Assembly (NCBI GenBank): GCA_963669155.1
Contig: OZ022589.1
Location: forward strand, 248,001 to 312,000
Length of the DNA: 64,000 nucleotides
Direction of reading: 5' to 3'
DNA from: Arbacia lixula
Lineage: Eukaryota; Echinodermata; Echinoidea; Arbacioida; Arbaciidae
Shown: positions 50,830 through 63,920 of the stretch, one piece after another
Position numbering within the stretch: position 1 is the first letter of the stretch
Layout: each line of letters starts with the position of its first letter
Translations under genes and position numbers: made by a program
Notes under the pieces: generated by a model
Database searches by the model: none
What the model was told of the DNA's origin: nothing
Seen by the model: the letters and a program-made list of their open reading frames with translations, nothing else

Positions 50830-51114
50830 TTATGAGCTCAATAATGCCATCAGACTTTGATAAAGACTAGTCACGGTGGAAATTTCTTTTCGTATGCTAT
50901 TACGGTCATTCGACGTGTAAACATAGCGGAGAGCAGACGCTACTTCATAAGCTGAACGGGAATAAATCTTGGATTTTCTCCTAATGAATTGGTAAACTGA
51001 TATTATTTTTAAGGTTTGGGGCATGGAATCAATGTATGAATCTTTGGAAGACTTTAAAACAGTCCAAGAATTCATGGTTTTGAAGTCACCACAATTTATG
51101 TGCACAATATCCAC
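50830..51114 (-). CDS. Unrecognised 94-residue ORF
   Basis: Starts MDIVHINCGDFK and has a Ser/Ile/Lys-rich sequence of fairly normal complexity (IISVYQFIRRKSKIYSRSAY). No domain is recognised. It lies just left of the Tc1 element. It may be a decayed transposon ORF or chance; no splice signals support it. Confidence 0.15.
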   Translation of the reverse strand: MDIVHINCGDFKTMNSWTVLKSSKDSYIDSMPQTLKIISVYQFIRRKSKIYSRSAYEVASALRYVYTSNDRNSIRKEISTVTSLYQSLMALLSS

Positions 51115-51151
51115 AATTCCCTATGGACCTGATCATGTGTATATACATGTA

Positions 51152-52848
<1,697 letters not shown>

Positions 52849-53452
52849 TATACAGCAAGTATATTACACATGTAGCAGGTATGCATGTACCCTTGAAACC
52901 AGCCCCTGCATCATTTATGCTCAATGTGCATTATTATTTAAGGTTGGATGAGTGATTTTACATTAGAATACAAAATGCAAGATTCTTGGGAGGTAAAATA
53001 GGGCAAACTGGCAAAGTGTGGAAATATTTGACATTTGCACAATTTCAGTAAAAATGTTATTTTCCAATTGATCACAGGAAGATTCCCTATCTAATTTCCT
53101 TGCCAATCTTGCATTCCATTTACAGTACTTATTATGCTTAAGTCATCCACCTTCCATATCAAATATCCATTGAGCAGAAATTTGCGAGGGTCGGTCAAGA
53201 CACAGGACGGGTAGAAGCCAGTTTGTGGACATGCAATAAGTCAACATGTCTGTAGTGTAAACATCCTAATTCACACACACACACACACATTTTATTTTTG
53301 TTCCAAAATTTGAATGGCTAAAATGGTCAATTTTGACTAAGTGACATACATGTAGAGTCGACATAAAAAACAAAAAAAAAAAAAAAACTACATGTGCGTG
53401 CACACACAAACACACACACACATCATCATCCAAATTCTGGATTGGCTACACG

Positions 53453-53677
53453 TACACTACAGCTCAAAGGAATTGGCATAGAGAAAGGGAAAGGGAAGAA
53501 AGGGAAGGGCCCGCAGTTTTAAACCGCAGTATATTTTGTCCAGTTCAGCATGAAACATGTGACTTGTTAGTATCGTGTTTCATGCTGAATGTGAACTGGA
53601 CAAAATATACCACAGTTTAAAACTGAGGCTCTTTCCGTTTCTTCCCTTTCCCTATGCCAATTCCGAGCTGTTGTGTA
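53453..53677. mobile_element. Hairpin MITE, copy C
   Basis: Third member of the family at 13874 and 46565: TACACTACAGCTCAAAGG start, GAGCTGTTGTGTA end, and a centre with GTCCAGTTCAGCATGAAACA and its inverse. TA borders both ends. Confidence 0.82.
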
Positions 53678-53823
53678 TGTCTTTGCAGGATGCACATACA
53701 TTGTGACATACAAACTAAAAACTATATGTCCGATGAAGTACAAATCTACACCCCACTTAGGAATTCTAGATGGCACTGGTGACCGGTGCATTGGGCATCC
53801 AACGCATGGCCGAGATAACTTAC

Positions 53824-53960
53824 CTGGCACCGGCCGTCATGGCTGTATTCTGCCGTCTCCATCCACCCAACTTCCCCCGCAGTGGCCGGGCTAGCTATAT
53901 AGCGCGGTTCGTTACACTCAACTGTAGACACTCTTAATCACCCCATTGATCGGTCTCAGC
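53824..53960 (-). promoter_or_regulatory. Candidate minus-strand promoter/first exon
   Basis: Reading the minus strand, a GC-rich stretch with GCTATATAGC leads to ATG 53840 (MTAGA) and a strong GTAAGT donor after 53824. No downstream exon is assigned; it might supply an untranslated or alternative first exon to a gene further left, such as the TMEM106-like gene. Confidence 0.25.
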
Positions 53961-54514
53961 TCATTCTTGAACTCATTCGCAAAAGCTACCTTCGAAAATG
54001 ATCTAAACATGTTTGCTTTCCCTTAGAATATTATGAATTCAAACCACATTAATCATGGGCTTACCTTAAATCGCACATATTCAGACACATTCAGCCGGGG
54101 TTAGAGCCGGGGTTAGAGCTCGTCAAACTTTACAGCTGCACATTCGAGTCACGATCACGTGCAAACGATAGCGATCCGAATATAGAAATTGCGTATCGAT
54201 CGAATGTATAAAATAAGGGGAAATGGGTAGCTGCAGTCTAGTTATGTCATTGGATAGGGGTATGAATAAAATAACAATCTTAGGAGTCTTTATATTGTTC
54301 CTTTGATTCAAATCCTGGAAAAACGAATCAATGCAGTCTAGACTACGACGAGTATACATGTACCCATTTGTACTACTGGACAAAACAATCAGCTAGTCTA
54401 AGAATGTCCAATAATACATGTAGCATCCAGTGACCTTCTATTGTGTCTTGCCTTTTGTCCATAACATCCTTGAAAGATAAGAGAGTGGGGGAGACGGAGC
54501 AGAACACAAAGACA

Positions 54515-54517
54515 GAG

Positions 54518-54568
<51 letters not shown>

Positions 54569-54620
54569 GAGGGAGAGAACGAGGGGGGGGGGGACGGAGG
54601 GAGGGAGGGAGGGAGGGAGG

Positions 54621-54673
<53 letters not shown>

Positions 54674-54732
54674 GGAAGGGGGGAGGGAGAGAGGGAGGGG
54701 GGAGGGAGAGAGGGAGGGGGGAGGGAGGGAGG

Positions 54733-54788
<56 letters not shown>

Positions 54789-54830
54789 AGGGGGGAAGAG
54801 AGAGATAGAGAATTAAGGGCCGGAGATGGA
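54515..54830. repeat. Long GA/GGGA microsatellite
   Basis: About 300 bases of GAGAGA, GGGAGG and GGAGGGAG repeats. The 260-residue minus-strand and 121-residue plus-strand open frames over it are low-complexity by-products, not genes. Confidence 0.92.
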
Positions 54831-55981
54831 GGGGGGAGGGGTGTGAGTACTAGACAAGCACAGGTTGAAAGTACATAGAAACCAGTTAAGTTTCTCTCCA
54901 GTCGAAAACCTGTAGGAATATTTCCTAGATCCACTGGCAGACAATTTAAAAAAAAAAAACAGCTGGAGTCCTTCCTGGTTTCAATATAAAAAAAAAGTGT
55001 CACTGTCAACATGACAAATAGTTCATACCAGTAGGAATATATGCATTCAAAATCCAGTAGGAAGTTATACGCTGGATCCATTTGAAAAGGAGGTGCCGCT
55101 TTCCAAATAGAAACCAGAAGTAAATTGACAATTAGAAACAAGAGGAAATTACCATATGAATCCAGAAGAAAAATGACCACTGTAGAGACCAGTGCAGATT
55201 CTACTAGGTTGCATCAATATTTTGACCTTGAGCGGAGTGAGAAAGTGGGTTTAATATTCTTGAGAGAATAGTTACCAAAATGTTAATATCCACAACAACA
55301 AAGCCACATTACACAGACACTAATTCCATGGAAATATATCATTTATTTTTTACCAACAGATAGTTAAGAACATTTTAGAAATAAAGAACGTTACAAGAAA
55401 TGTTTTCGAAAATCTGTATTTACAATTTTTACCACTTGATATACAATTTTCCTCATTAAGAAGAATCTCAAAAGACAAATAATATCCTGACAACTACAGT
55501 TGAACATAGTATAAACTATAAAGCGATGCTTACTGGATAAATAAATGAAATACAATGACAGAAAATATGACACTTTAAAATACATTCGATTTTGAATTGA
55601 TTTAACAACATAATTTACATAAAACTAGCCTTGGCTCGGGGCAAATTACTACAGGTTTACACTCGGGTCTACTACAGAAAAGGCTACCTCTTCTTTGCTT
55701 CGAGTTTGGAGCTGGACAAAACTATGTTTAGTCTACTGCAGCCAGACCTGTTTATTGTAGACTTGGGATAAGAAATGTCCAACAACGTGGAAACTGGGCC
55801 ACTTAAACTATTTGAGGTAAATCATAAATGACACAAAGTCAAGTATTCCATGTCGTTTGTGACATTTCTGTGTGAGGGATTATCAAAATGCTGCAGCATC
55901 TTCCCAGTAAAGATCAATATTATGCAACACTGTTTCTCATCCCTGATCTATATCCCATGTGGATACATGAATTGTTTGATT

Positions 55982-56210
55982 ACTGTATACGCCATGTATT
56001 TAGCGAGTCTAATTTTTTGCAAATTGGGACTTCTGAACAATTTCGCGAGTGGTTAAATTTGCGATCATGGTGTACTAGTACTAGTAGTACAATATGCGCA
56101 TGCACGTCGGATTGATATTTTTGCGTGTTGTTAAATTCTTGAATGGCACCCGACTCACGAAATTCACAAAAATATCCCCCCCCCCCTGTGAAATATATGG
56201 CGTATACAGT
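55982..56210. mobile_element. MITE, ACTGTATACGCCAT family, copy 2
   Basis: ACTGTATACGCCATGTATTT at the left and AAATATATGGCGTATACAGT at the right, with TTTCGCGAGTGGTTAAATTT inside as in copy 1 (43167-43357). It also carries a run of 12 C. Confidence 0.75.
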
Positions 56211-56263
56211 ACATAACTTGTTTATGCTTACATCTTTGTGCATCACAAGCCGGTACCAAAGTC

Positions 56264-56437
56264 CTGGAAGGCATTTCATGAACGTTTTCAGCACTGACCA
56301 AATGGTCAGTGCTGACAACTGCAGTGAAATCCTCGGTTTTGATTGGCTGAGAGGCACTCGCATCTGACTGTTACTATGGTAACTGTCGGGAAAAGACAGC
56401 TTGTCAAACGAAAAATGTTCTTGAAATGCCCCCCTGG
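56264..56437. mobile_element. MITE, CTGGAGGGCATTTCATGAA, copy 2
   Basis: Second copy of the 34427-34587 family, sharing GATTGGCTGAGAGGCACT and AGACAGCTTGTC. It includes an extra palindrome, TCAGCACTGACC with its inverse, near 56288-56316. Confidence 0.78.
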
Positions 56438-56678
56438 TTCCATTTTATCAAAGAATTGAGCAAAATCAGGCAAGTAATAAGAGAGTCCAGTGAGATTGGG
56501 ATTGGGTAAAAGCTGGCCACCTCATGATTTCACATGTCATAGTAAACCATTGAAGATATTCTTTATTCCAGACATGCAACTTGATTTACTCCCAGGTTCT
56601 CATCTCAGAATTGAGCATGTAAAAACAGAAGAAAAAGAATGTGATCAGCTAGATAGAACGTCTAAAAGCTTCACTTAA

Positions 56679-57569
56679 GCTATGGTCACAACTCAGAGCG
56701 GCGACCGAGCGATTTGTAGCCTGCTCGGTCACTGCTGGAAATTAGGCATCGCCCAGCAATTTTTGGCAACATCGAGCAGGCTGTAGAGCACATGCGATAC
56801 CTGGGCGGTTCCCTGTCGATTTCCCGTTGGTCACTGGTCGATTTTAGGTAAAAACTGGGCGAAGCCAGGGAGCTTCTCCGCGCAGCGTCCCGGCAGTGAC
56901 CGACTGATGATCCACCAATTCCCTGGCGGTCTCACACCGGCCACCGGCTGCTTTTAAAGAAATTGTCCAGCGGCCGGCCAGTTATCGGCAGTGCATCGCG
57001 GGTGTCTTGAAAGCGTACCTCCGGCGGACCGCCGGGCTCCGCCGGGAATTTTTCATGTGCAACCTGGGTATATCATATGTGGCTTCCCCAGGCTGGTCAT
57101 CAAACAACAACACATTTGCTATGCATCTGAGAGGTCAACGCCGAGAAAAGCGTTATATACCCAGCCATGAGCGGGCAGACGACGCGGTAAATCGAGCTGG
57201 CGCTGTCCGGCCGCCTACCGATTTTGAACTTGCCGTCCAGTGACCGGGTGACCTCCCAGCGGCAACCGGGTGGCGACTACGCGCGACCGCTCGTCAGCCT
57301 TTGACCTAGCGGCTTCAATCTTTTTAACCTAAATCGCTCGAAGGTAAAAGCTCAATTAGGTCGGTGCCCAAGGGGCGACCGTCTGGGCACTGAGCGTATT
57401 TTGGGCGGCGAGTGATAAGGGAGCTGGCGCCACCTGAATTTTAATTCCGTGCTAAAACTTCAGTGGCGACTGAGTGATGCCATAATAACAAGCGGTGCCC
57501 GGGTGAAATTGGCTAAAAACTCGCCGCCCAGTCGCCAAGCATGCTACTTTTTGGAGTTGTGACCATAGC
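56679..57569. mobile_element. TTAA-flanked GC-rich TIR element
   Basis: GCTATGGTCACAACTC and its inverse GAGTTGTGACCATAGC are perfect ends, each bordered by TTAA (56675-56678, 57570-57573). The ~890-base interior is much richer in G+C than its surroundings, with many GCGACCG and GGTCACTG words, and has no transposase ORF. The short ORF 57007-57243 shows no known domain. Confidence 0.75.
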
Positions 57570-58957
57570 TTAAGCTATTCTTAACAGGGCTTTCTTACTT
57601 ATACAATGACAAGAAATATAAGCTGAAGCTTTTTACTTGGTCTATTACCTATAACCCTGCTTCGATTACAATAAACCGCTTTCTTAATGTATGCAAATTT
57701 TACTGCACGTCATTCAAATAAAGTTACTAATGGTAACCAAAGAGCTTGTCTCAGGTTTGTCCCACCAGCAACATCACAAAGTACAGGTGATCGTAATAAT
57801 GTGTTACTTTCCAGTCAGTAACAAAGTTGAGAATATATTACAAAAATTGCATAAGCACATGAACACAGTAGAAGAAGGTGGTCAACTAGATGGAACCTCT
57901 AAAAACATGTCCAAGTTTTTAACAGATACCTTGAACAGAATAAGATGAAAATATCCATTATTTCTTAGTTATAACCCTGATTCCATTGCAAATAGAGATG
58001 AACTGTTCTTTCCTAATGGATTTGAAGAAGGGGAAGCAAAACTTTAACATATGGATGGACAAACAGACCTGGAACAGGTATGTGTACTCTGAACATTTGT
58101 TTAGGCAATGGCAACAAAACTAATCTACTTACTCTTCATCAACTTTCCTAAAGTAAATATATATGAAATAATTTAATCAAAACATGCATTTTTATGCCAA
58201 AAGTTCTGTGAGGAATAATATCTACTCATCATAATTCAAGATGACTTTTATAGCATAACGCACATTGCATGCACACATAGTTTCTTTAAGACATATTTTA
58301 AGTCAACATGACTACTGGGTAGTATTACATTTTTCAGAATACAAAAGTCTATTTCTCTCACTAAGATAATCTCTCAAAACAGGCTTTGCAAGCTACTAGC
58401 AGAAAAAAAAATCAAATCATCACCCTGAACCTTGAACATCATCTTACATCCTGAAGGAGTATCAAAGTAAATCATAATGACAAACAGCACATGCATATTA
58501 CAGATCTATCGATACCTGCAATAAAGCACATACATGATACTGCCATAATGGAATATACCCACAAACATGAAATTCACAGAGTATGAATATATGGACTAGG
58601 CAATGAACCACATGTATTCACATCAAAATGTCTTTTTAATCAGAGTAAATGTTAAAATTGTCATCAGCACTAAGATCAGAATATGGGATCGACGGATTGA
58701 CTTGGAGTCAGAGTATCACATACTCTCACATAGCCACTGCATGTACAGGGCTACAAGGCTTGAAAATTGGAGTTTTAGATCAAAACTTTCCATTAACATT
58801 ACTCTGCAATCTGCAAGTCAATTGCTAGTAGAAATGGTGGTAGACACTCCCAAAATCGCCAACTACCTATCAGTCCCATCGCCTAGGCAACACTGTACAT
58901 CAGAATGACTCAAGGCTCTTTTTTCGTGGTCCAGCAAATATCGCCCTCATTCATTCT

Positions 58958-59610
58958 GATATCCATAACAACTCTTACCTATGGGACTAAGTGGGTTAAC
59001 CATCTCAGTACCAAGCACTGGTAGCCCCATAGCCATACCAACTCAGTTTCTTACCTATGGGACTGAGTGGGTTAACCCTCTCAGTACCAAGCACTGTCAG
59101 CCCCACATCAATACCAACTCAGTTTCTTGCCTATGGGACTGAATAGGTTAACCCTCTCAGTACCAAGCACTGGTAGCCCCATAGCCATACCAACTCAGTT
59201 TCTTGCCTATGGGACTGAATAGGTTAACCCTCTCAGTACCAAGCACTGGTAGCCCCATAGCCATACCAACTCAGTTTCTTACCTATGGGACTAAGTGGGT
59301 TAACCATCTCAGTACCAAGCACTGACAGCCCCATAGCCATATCAACTCTGTTTCTTTCCTATGGGACTGAGTAGGTTGTACCTCTCAGCACAAAGCACTG
59401 ATAGTCCCACATCAATAACAACTCGGTTTCTTACCTATGGGACTAAGTGGGTTGACCCTCTCAGTACCAAGCACTGACATCCCCATAGCCATATCAACTC
59501 TGTTTCTTTCCTATAGGACTGAGTAGGTCAAACCTCTCAGCACACGGCACTGATTAGTCCCACATCAATAACAACTCAGTTTCTTGCTTATGGGACTGAG
59601 TGGGTTGACC
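58958..59610. repeat. 76-bp tandem repeat, 9 copies
   Basis: The word ATGGGACTGAGTGGGTTAAC (with variants) recurs at 58981, 59057, 59133, 59209, 59285, 59361, 59437, 59513 and 59590: a strict 76-base period. Each unit also has CTCAGTACCAAGCACTG and CCATAGCCATACCAACT. Confidence 0.93.
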
Positions 59611-60024
59611 CAGCTTACGCATGTACTAGTGCCAAGTTTTCGTTTTAAAACATGCAAAACATATGTATGCCCAGAGTTCAAATAAGATAACACATAAAAA
59701 TGCTGTACAAATTAAGGCAGAAGTAGATTTCCAATGATATAATGTGCGCAATGTACATCAGTGAAAGAGAAAACATACCATACATGTACCTGCTTTATCG
59801 TTTTCTGAGATGAGGCTTGTGGTGCGCATAGACCTTTTAACAGAGTTTCTGTTTTAGATAGGATTAAGTCCTCACATCATTTTTCTTTATCAAAGTTTTC
59901 TCTCTGTACCACATTCATAAATTTCACTACGTAGGATTGACTGTTGATTGAATGTTCAAACACCTATCCTACTGAGGTCTCCTGAATATCAATAAGCAAG
60001 AGAATGATAGTGTGTGGAATTATG

Positions 60025-60419
60025 CATTTGCAAGACGCATCTCTTGACCCGGAGGGATGGTGCGTCATGGTTGTGTCATGTTCCCCAGAATTGTGACGCG
60101 CAGGTCCGTCATGGATGCAAAATGTCCGTCACAAGACTGGCCAATATGTGCGTCAGAGTAAGTCACTTTACAACATTGCATCATTTGGTGTGTCAGTTAG
60201 ACCGTCACTGTTCCCCGAGCTTAAGGTGCATCATAGGCTCGTCATTTTAATGAAATGGTGTGTCATATGTTTGACTCAGATGAACATCGATGTAAGTAAT
60301 GGTGCGTCACTTTCTGTGACGGAGGGTGCGTCATGGCATCAAAATGTATGACTCACACTGGTACAATGACGCACCATCCCAGCAATTCCCTGGAGGTCAA
60401 GAAGTGCATCTTGCAAATG
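60025..60419. mobile_element. TIR element with GTGCGTCA repeats
   Basis: Ends CATTTGCAAGACGCATCTCT and the inverse of AGAAGTGCATCTTGCAAATG form an imperfect inverted repeat of about 50 bases running into GGGATGGTGCGTCAT. The inside carries about ten TGCGTCA/GTCCGTCA-type words. The three short plus-strand ORFs here are read from the element. Confidence 0.7.
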
Positions 60420-61316
60420 ACAAGAGCATTAGTTCCTCAAGGACCATGCCATCAACATAAACCAATGGTAGCCTGGTGGAAAATGTCACTGTTTTATCTA
60501 CAGATTTACACAATTTTCATAAACATCAATGACACCACACAAAGAAGATGAACAAATGGTTTCCAAAACTGTCTGTGACTGTCAGAGAAAGAAACATACT
60601 GGCCAAACTGAATTACTGCTCAACTCACAGGTATAAAATCAGGTGGAAAAAGCCAATATACTTCTTGCAGTTCAACTACATTTGCATGCTATCACTATTA
60701 CAACAGTAATATTCATTAAGAATGTTCAGCACACTATCTCATTTCATGAATAATAGTCATGAAATAATAATTAAACCCGCCTAACCTCCAGCTCACTTAA
60801 TCATTTAATATATTTTACTCCATGTCTTAGTTAAATGGCGTTGTCCCACTTATTCTCAGTATCACTGATACGTCATGTGTGTCCCTTCCATGCAAACCGG
60901 CAAATTTCATCAGCATTTTCCTTATGCCTCAACTCAGCCTAATGAAAGTCGATGCACGACCGCAATAAAATACATCATCCCAAGTATGGAGTGTAATATT
61001 TCATGTGTAGGTATGAAACACGAATATGAATATATTTGATACACATAATTCCCATAAGTCCATTGTTCCTTTACAATTACGAAGCAAATACTACATTGGT
61101 GTCAAAATTCATGCATCTGCAAGAACGGTCATCTTGAGGTACAGAAATATGTATCTACACATCCCCTTCACTATACAGTCTGTAGAGAAGCTCACCCTCC
61201 AGATCACGAATCACACCCATGTATGCTCAGGTCATTGGGAATCCTCGGTGATCAAATCTCATTTCATGGGAGTCAAGAAACACGCTGTCGCGACAGGAGA
61301 AGCGGTGGACAAGGTG

Positions 61317-61452
61317 TTAGTACTTGTTGATGCCAAATAACCTGACTCCATGGAACATGGGCAGTTTAGGGACAACAGCCAAGAGCAGGGCCGCACAGTT
61401 CACCACAAAATGGTTGTAGTTGTACTTGGTGTAGAAACTTGCCAGAAAGAAC
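61317..61452 (-). CDS. ORMDL: ORMDL-like last exon
   Basis: The acceptor TTCTCAG is followed by one base completing Val, then FFLASFYTKYNYNHF and PKLPMFHGVRLFGINKY with TAA at 61319-61317. This is the canonical ORMDL C-terminus, covering the last membrane segment and the conserved GINKY end. Confidence 0.95.
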
Positions 61453-61691
61453 CTGAGAACAAAGAGGGACAAAGCAGCGAGGAAATGAGCATCAGTGCAT
61501 GCATTATTTTATTTAAAATATTACATGGGTGGGCCAGGACATTTAAGGGCCAAAAGATAAATTTTTTTATAATCATATTATATCGTTAGTCAATTGAAAT
61601 ATTTCTACACAATCGTACTTTATTAACAATAACTGAAAGATAGGAGGCAAAACCTGAATATTCTTCTAGATCTTACATGTTCACTTGAGAG

Positions 61692-61707
61692 CCCCAAGAG
61701 GGCGCTA
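61692..61707 (+). promoter_or_regulatory. CTCF-like motif
   Basis: CCCCAAGAGGGCGCTA resembles the CTCF core (CCA-x-x-AGGGGGCGC). It lies in the last ORMDL-like intron. Motif similarity only. Confidence 0.25.
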
Positions 61708-62362
61708 TTCCACATTATTTTCCAACTTTAGTGCTCACTTCACTGACAGCAAACAGGCTTGATTAGATACATCACTTTAATCTGATGACAAAAATCAAAT
61801 TATTAACGAATGTGTTACTGCATGTAACCAGAAGAGAAATCATAAATAAACTTACAAGGGTTACCATTCATTGCAGGAGCCCAGTCACCCTGACCAATCG
61901 TGTATTGATATTTTCACTGCATTTCACATTCATGATTTCTGTCATCTCTTATCCCTATCTTAATACTCATGGTGAGTCTAATCAAAGGAGATGTTATCTT
62001 CATTCATAGATACTCCAGACAACTAAACTTCACAAAGGTTCATAAAAGATGGAACATTTGGATACTGAAGGACTCACAGTGGCCAAAGTTTGATGCTACC
62101 AAACCCTTTCCAAAAGTACTTGAGTGATATGTGTGATACATGTATGGTTCATGCACCATGTGAAGTCATGTACAGTCAGCAATAAGGAAACCAAGATATA
62201 AACATGTTCATTTCTCGATCGCACTTGATTATGTACAAGCCAGTAAAAACGCTGGTAAAAACTTGTGATTCAGTGCAATTAATTAAAGCTCCTATGTGAT
62301 TTGCGTGTATTACTGGCACCAAAAGCAACAGCAGCATTTAAAGAGTTAATCAGATAGCTTAC

Positions 62363-62511
62363 ACAAGGACAGGCACCAAGGTGAGGAGTTTTCTTGTTGA
62401 TGTGAACTGCTCCCCATTGTCGATCTGCTCCCACTGCGTCTGGTAGCGCTCACTGCCCTGACTGTCCGCCCAGATCGACCCTTTCACATGATGGAAGAAG
62501 AAGTAGGTCAC
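62363..62511 (-). CDS. ORMDL: ORMDL-like middle exon
   Basis: Acceptor CTACCAG, donor GTAAGC. It encodes VTYFFFHHVKGS and YQTQWEQIDNGEQFTSTRK, matching the family's FLHTVKG and THWEQMDYGxQFTxSRK blocks, and ends with two bases of a Val codon completed by the last exon. Confidence 0.95.
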
Positions 62512-63054
62512 CTGGTAGGACGAGAACAAAGGAAATATTACAAGAGACGTTGTCATGTCAATCAGTCATCAGGTACCTTCACAAACCAGGGGTAAGCACC
62601 AATGCATCTCCACTTTCTTCTATCTTCAGTTAAAGTTCTGACTGTGATTTCATGATGTATACAAACTGATGGAAACTTTCCTCCAGACTGCTTAACAACA
62701 AGTTATTACATACACCTGTCTCCAGCGATGCAGCTTCAATGAGTGGAATGCCATCTGAAACTTTGCTGCTACCCAGACAAACATTTGAGGATTACATGTA
62801 TCAGAAGAAATGTACTGTTTGAAAGTCATGCATGAAATTGCATACCTACATATTGCAAAAGGTCTCCAAATTCCATGCTAACATGTTCAGCATGAATTGT
62901 CTTTGAATGTAAACTTTCCCCAATGTGTTTTGAAATTGGCCCTTCCCAAGTGGACCCTTTCATAGAAAGAAATGTGTCACCTGGAAAGGTGTGTACAGCA
63001 TGTCATCATTTTCAATTGAAGTGTAACTACTCCATCCTTCATTTCTGGCTTTCT

Positions 63055-63163
63055 GGGGCCATATTCATTAAAAATTACTAGGCCTAGTTAGTTATTAAAG
63101 TGCATTCATCTACATGTATTTTAGTAACTAACTAGGCTGGCGAGGTTTCATGAATATGGCCCC
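63055..63163. mobile_element. Small TIR element, GGGGCCATATTCAT
   Basis: A 109-base element with perfect 14-base ends GGGGCCATATTCAT and ATGAATATGGCCCC, and inside TAGTTAGTTA and TAACTAACTA as further inverted words. It lies in an ORMDL-like intron. Confidence 0.8.
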
Positions 63164-63652
63164 TGATTTTTTTCGTGGGAGCGTTCAGAAAGCCACTTAA
63201 GTCACTTGCAAATCTACCATGCGGTGTAAGGCATTTGTTGAAGTTATTCAGACATTCATACCCCCACAGCTTTTAAATAAAAGCATGGATATGGAAAGTC
63301 ATAGAACAATGTTTCATCTGAAAAATTATCTCATAGGTGGAAACATCGGGGAAACATAACACCTGCTGGAAGCTGGAAGAGGCCTAAAAAAAATAACAAT
63401 GCGATTCCCAGAAGACCCGGCTAGACGTCTCCAGGAGATGTCAGAGAGGCTCTCTCTCTCGACCAGGTTGCCAACTAGTTTCCAGGCCTACCAGATACCC
63501 ACTCTATGTACACAAAAAACACTGCAAAAAGACGTTTGTCAAGGTCAATCAAACCCTCTTACCTCATGGCTACCAAATGAAAGAATGAAAAATAATGCCT
63601 CATCTAGAAAATGTTAAGAATGATTAAGAAAACAACTTCATTGCAAACCTAC

Positions 63653-63776
63653 CACGCTGTGTATGACGTTTGTCAGGGTCCAGACGGTGCTGACGGTGAA
63701 GAAGGGCAGACTGTTAAGGAATAGGTGCATGCAGTACATGCCTACTATATAGATGCGTTCAGACAACTTCTTAATT
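63653..63776 (-). CDS. ORMDL: ORMDL exon copy 1 (nearest to middle exon)
   Basis: Encodes GMYCMHLFLNSLPFFTVSTV then WTLTNVIHSV before a GTAGGT donor at 63652, in phase 0 with the next exon. LNS replaces the family's LLS. It contains an acceptor-like CCTTAACAG before TCTGCCC. It may be intronic debris of a tandem duplication or an alternative exon; the upstream boundary is set by the 134-base repeat unit rather than by a splice site. Confidence 0.4.
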
Positions 63777-63786
63777 GCAAACCTAC

Positions 63787-63910
63787 CACGCTGTGTATGA
63801 CGTTTGTCAGGGTCCAGACGGAGCTGACAGTGAAGAAGGGCAGACTGTAAAGGAATAGGTGCATGCAGTACATGCCTACTATAGAGATGCGTTCAGACAA
63901 CTTCTTAATT
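63787..63910 (-). CDS. ORMDL: ORMDL exon copy 2
   Basis: Second copy, spaced exactly 134 bases (donor after 63787). It reads MHLFLYSLPFFTVSSVWTL and has an acceptor-like TTCCTTTACAG. Point differences from copies 1 and 3 argue against a simple assembly duplication. Confidence 0.4.
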
Positions 63911-63920
63911 GCAAACCTAC

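Larger units (their letters stand above)
57574..61316. other. Intergenic, repeats only
   Basis: Apart from the 76-base array and the GTGCGTCA element, I see no supported gene between the GC-rich TIR element and the ORMDL-like stop. The ORF at 58603-58908 (101 residues) and the one at 57691-57948 have no recognised domain. Confidence 0.5.

Noticed and set aside
54443..54808. 121-residue plus-strand ORF of Arg/Glu/Gly
   Set aside because: By-product of the same purine repeat.
54398..55180. 260-residue minus-strand ORF
   Set aside because: Most of it is the GA/GGGA microsatellite read as Ser/Leu/Pro repeats; no domain, no splice or start context.
57007..57243. 78-residue ORF in the GC-rich TTAA element
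   Set aside because: No transposase motif; GC-rich DNA gives chance open frames.
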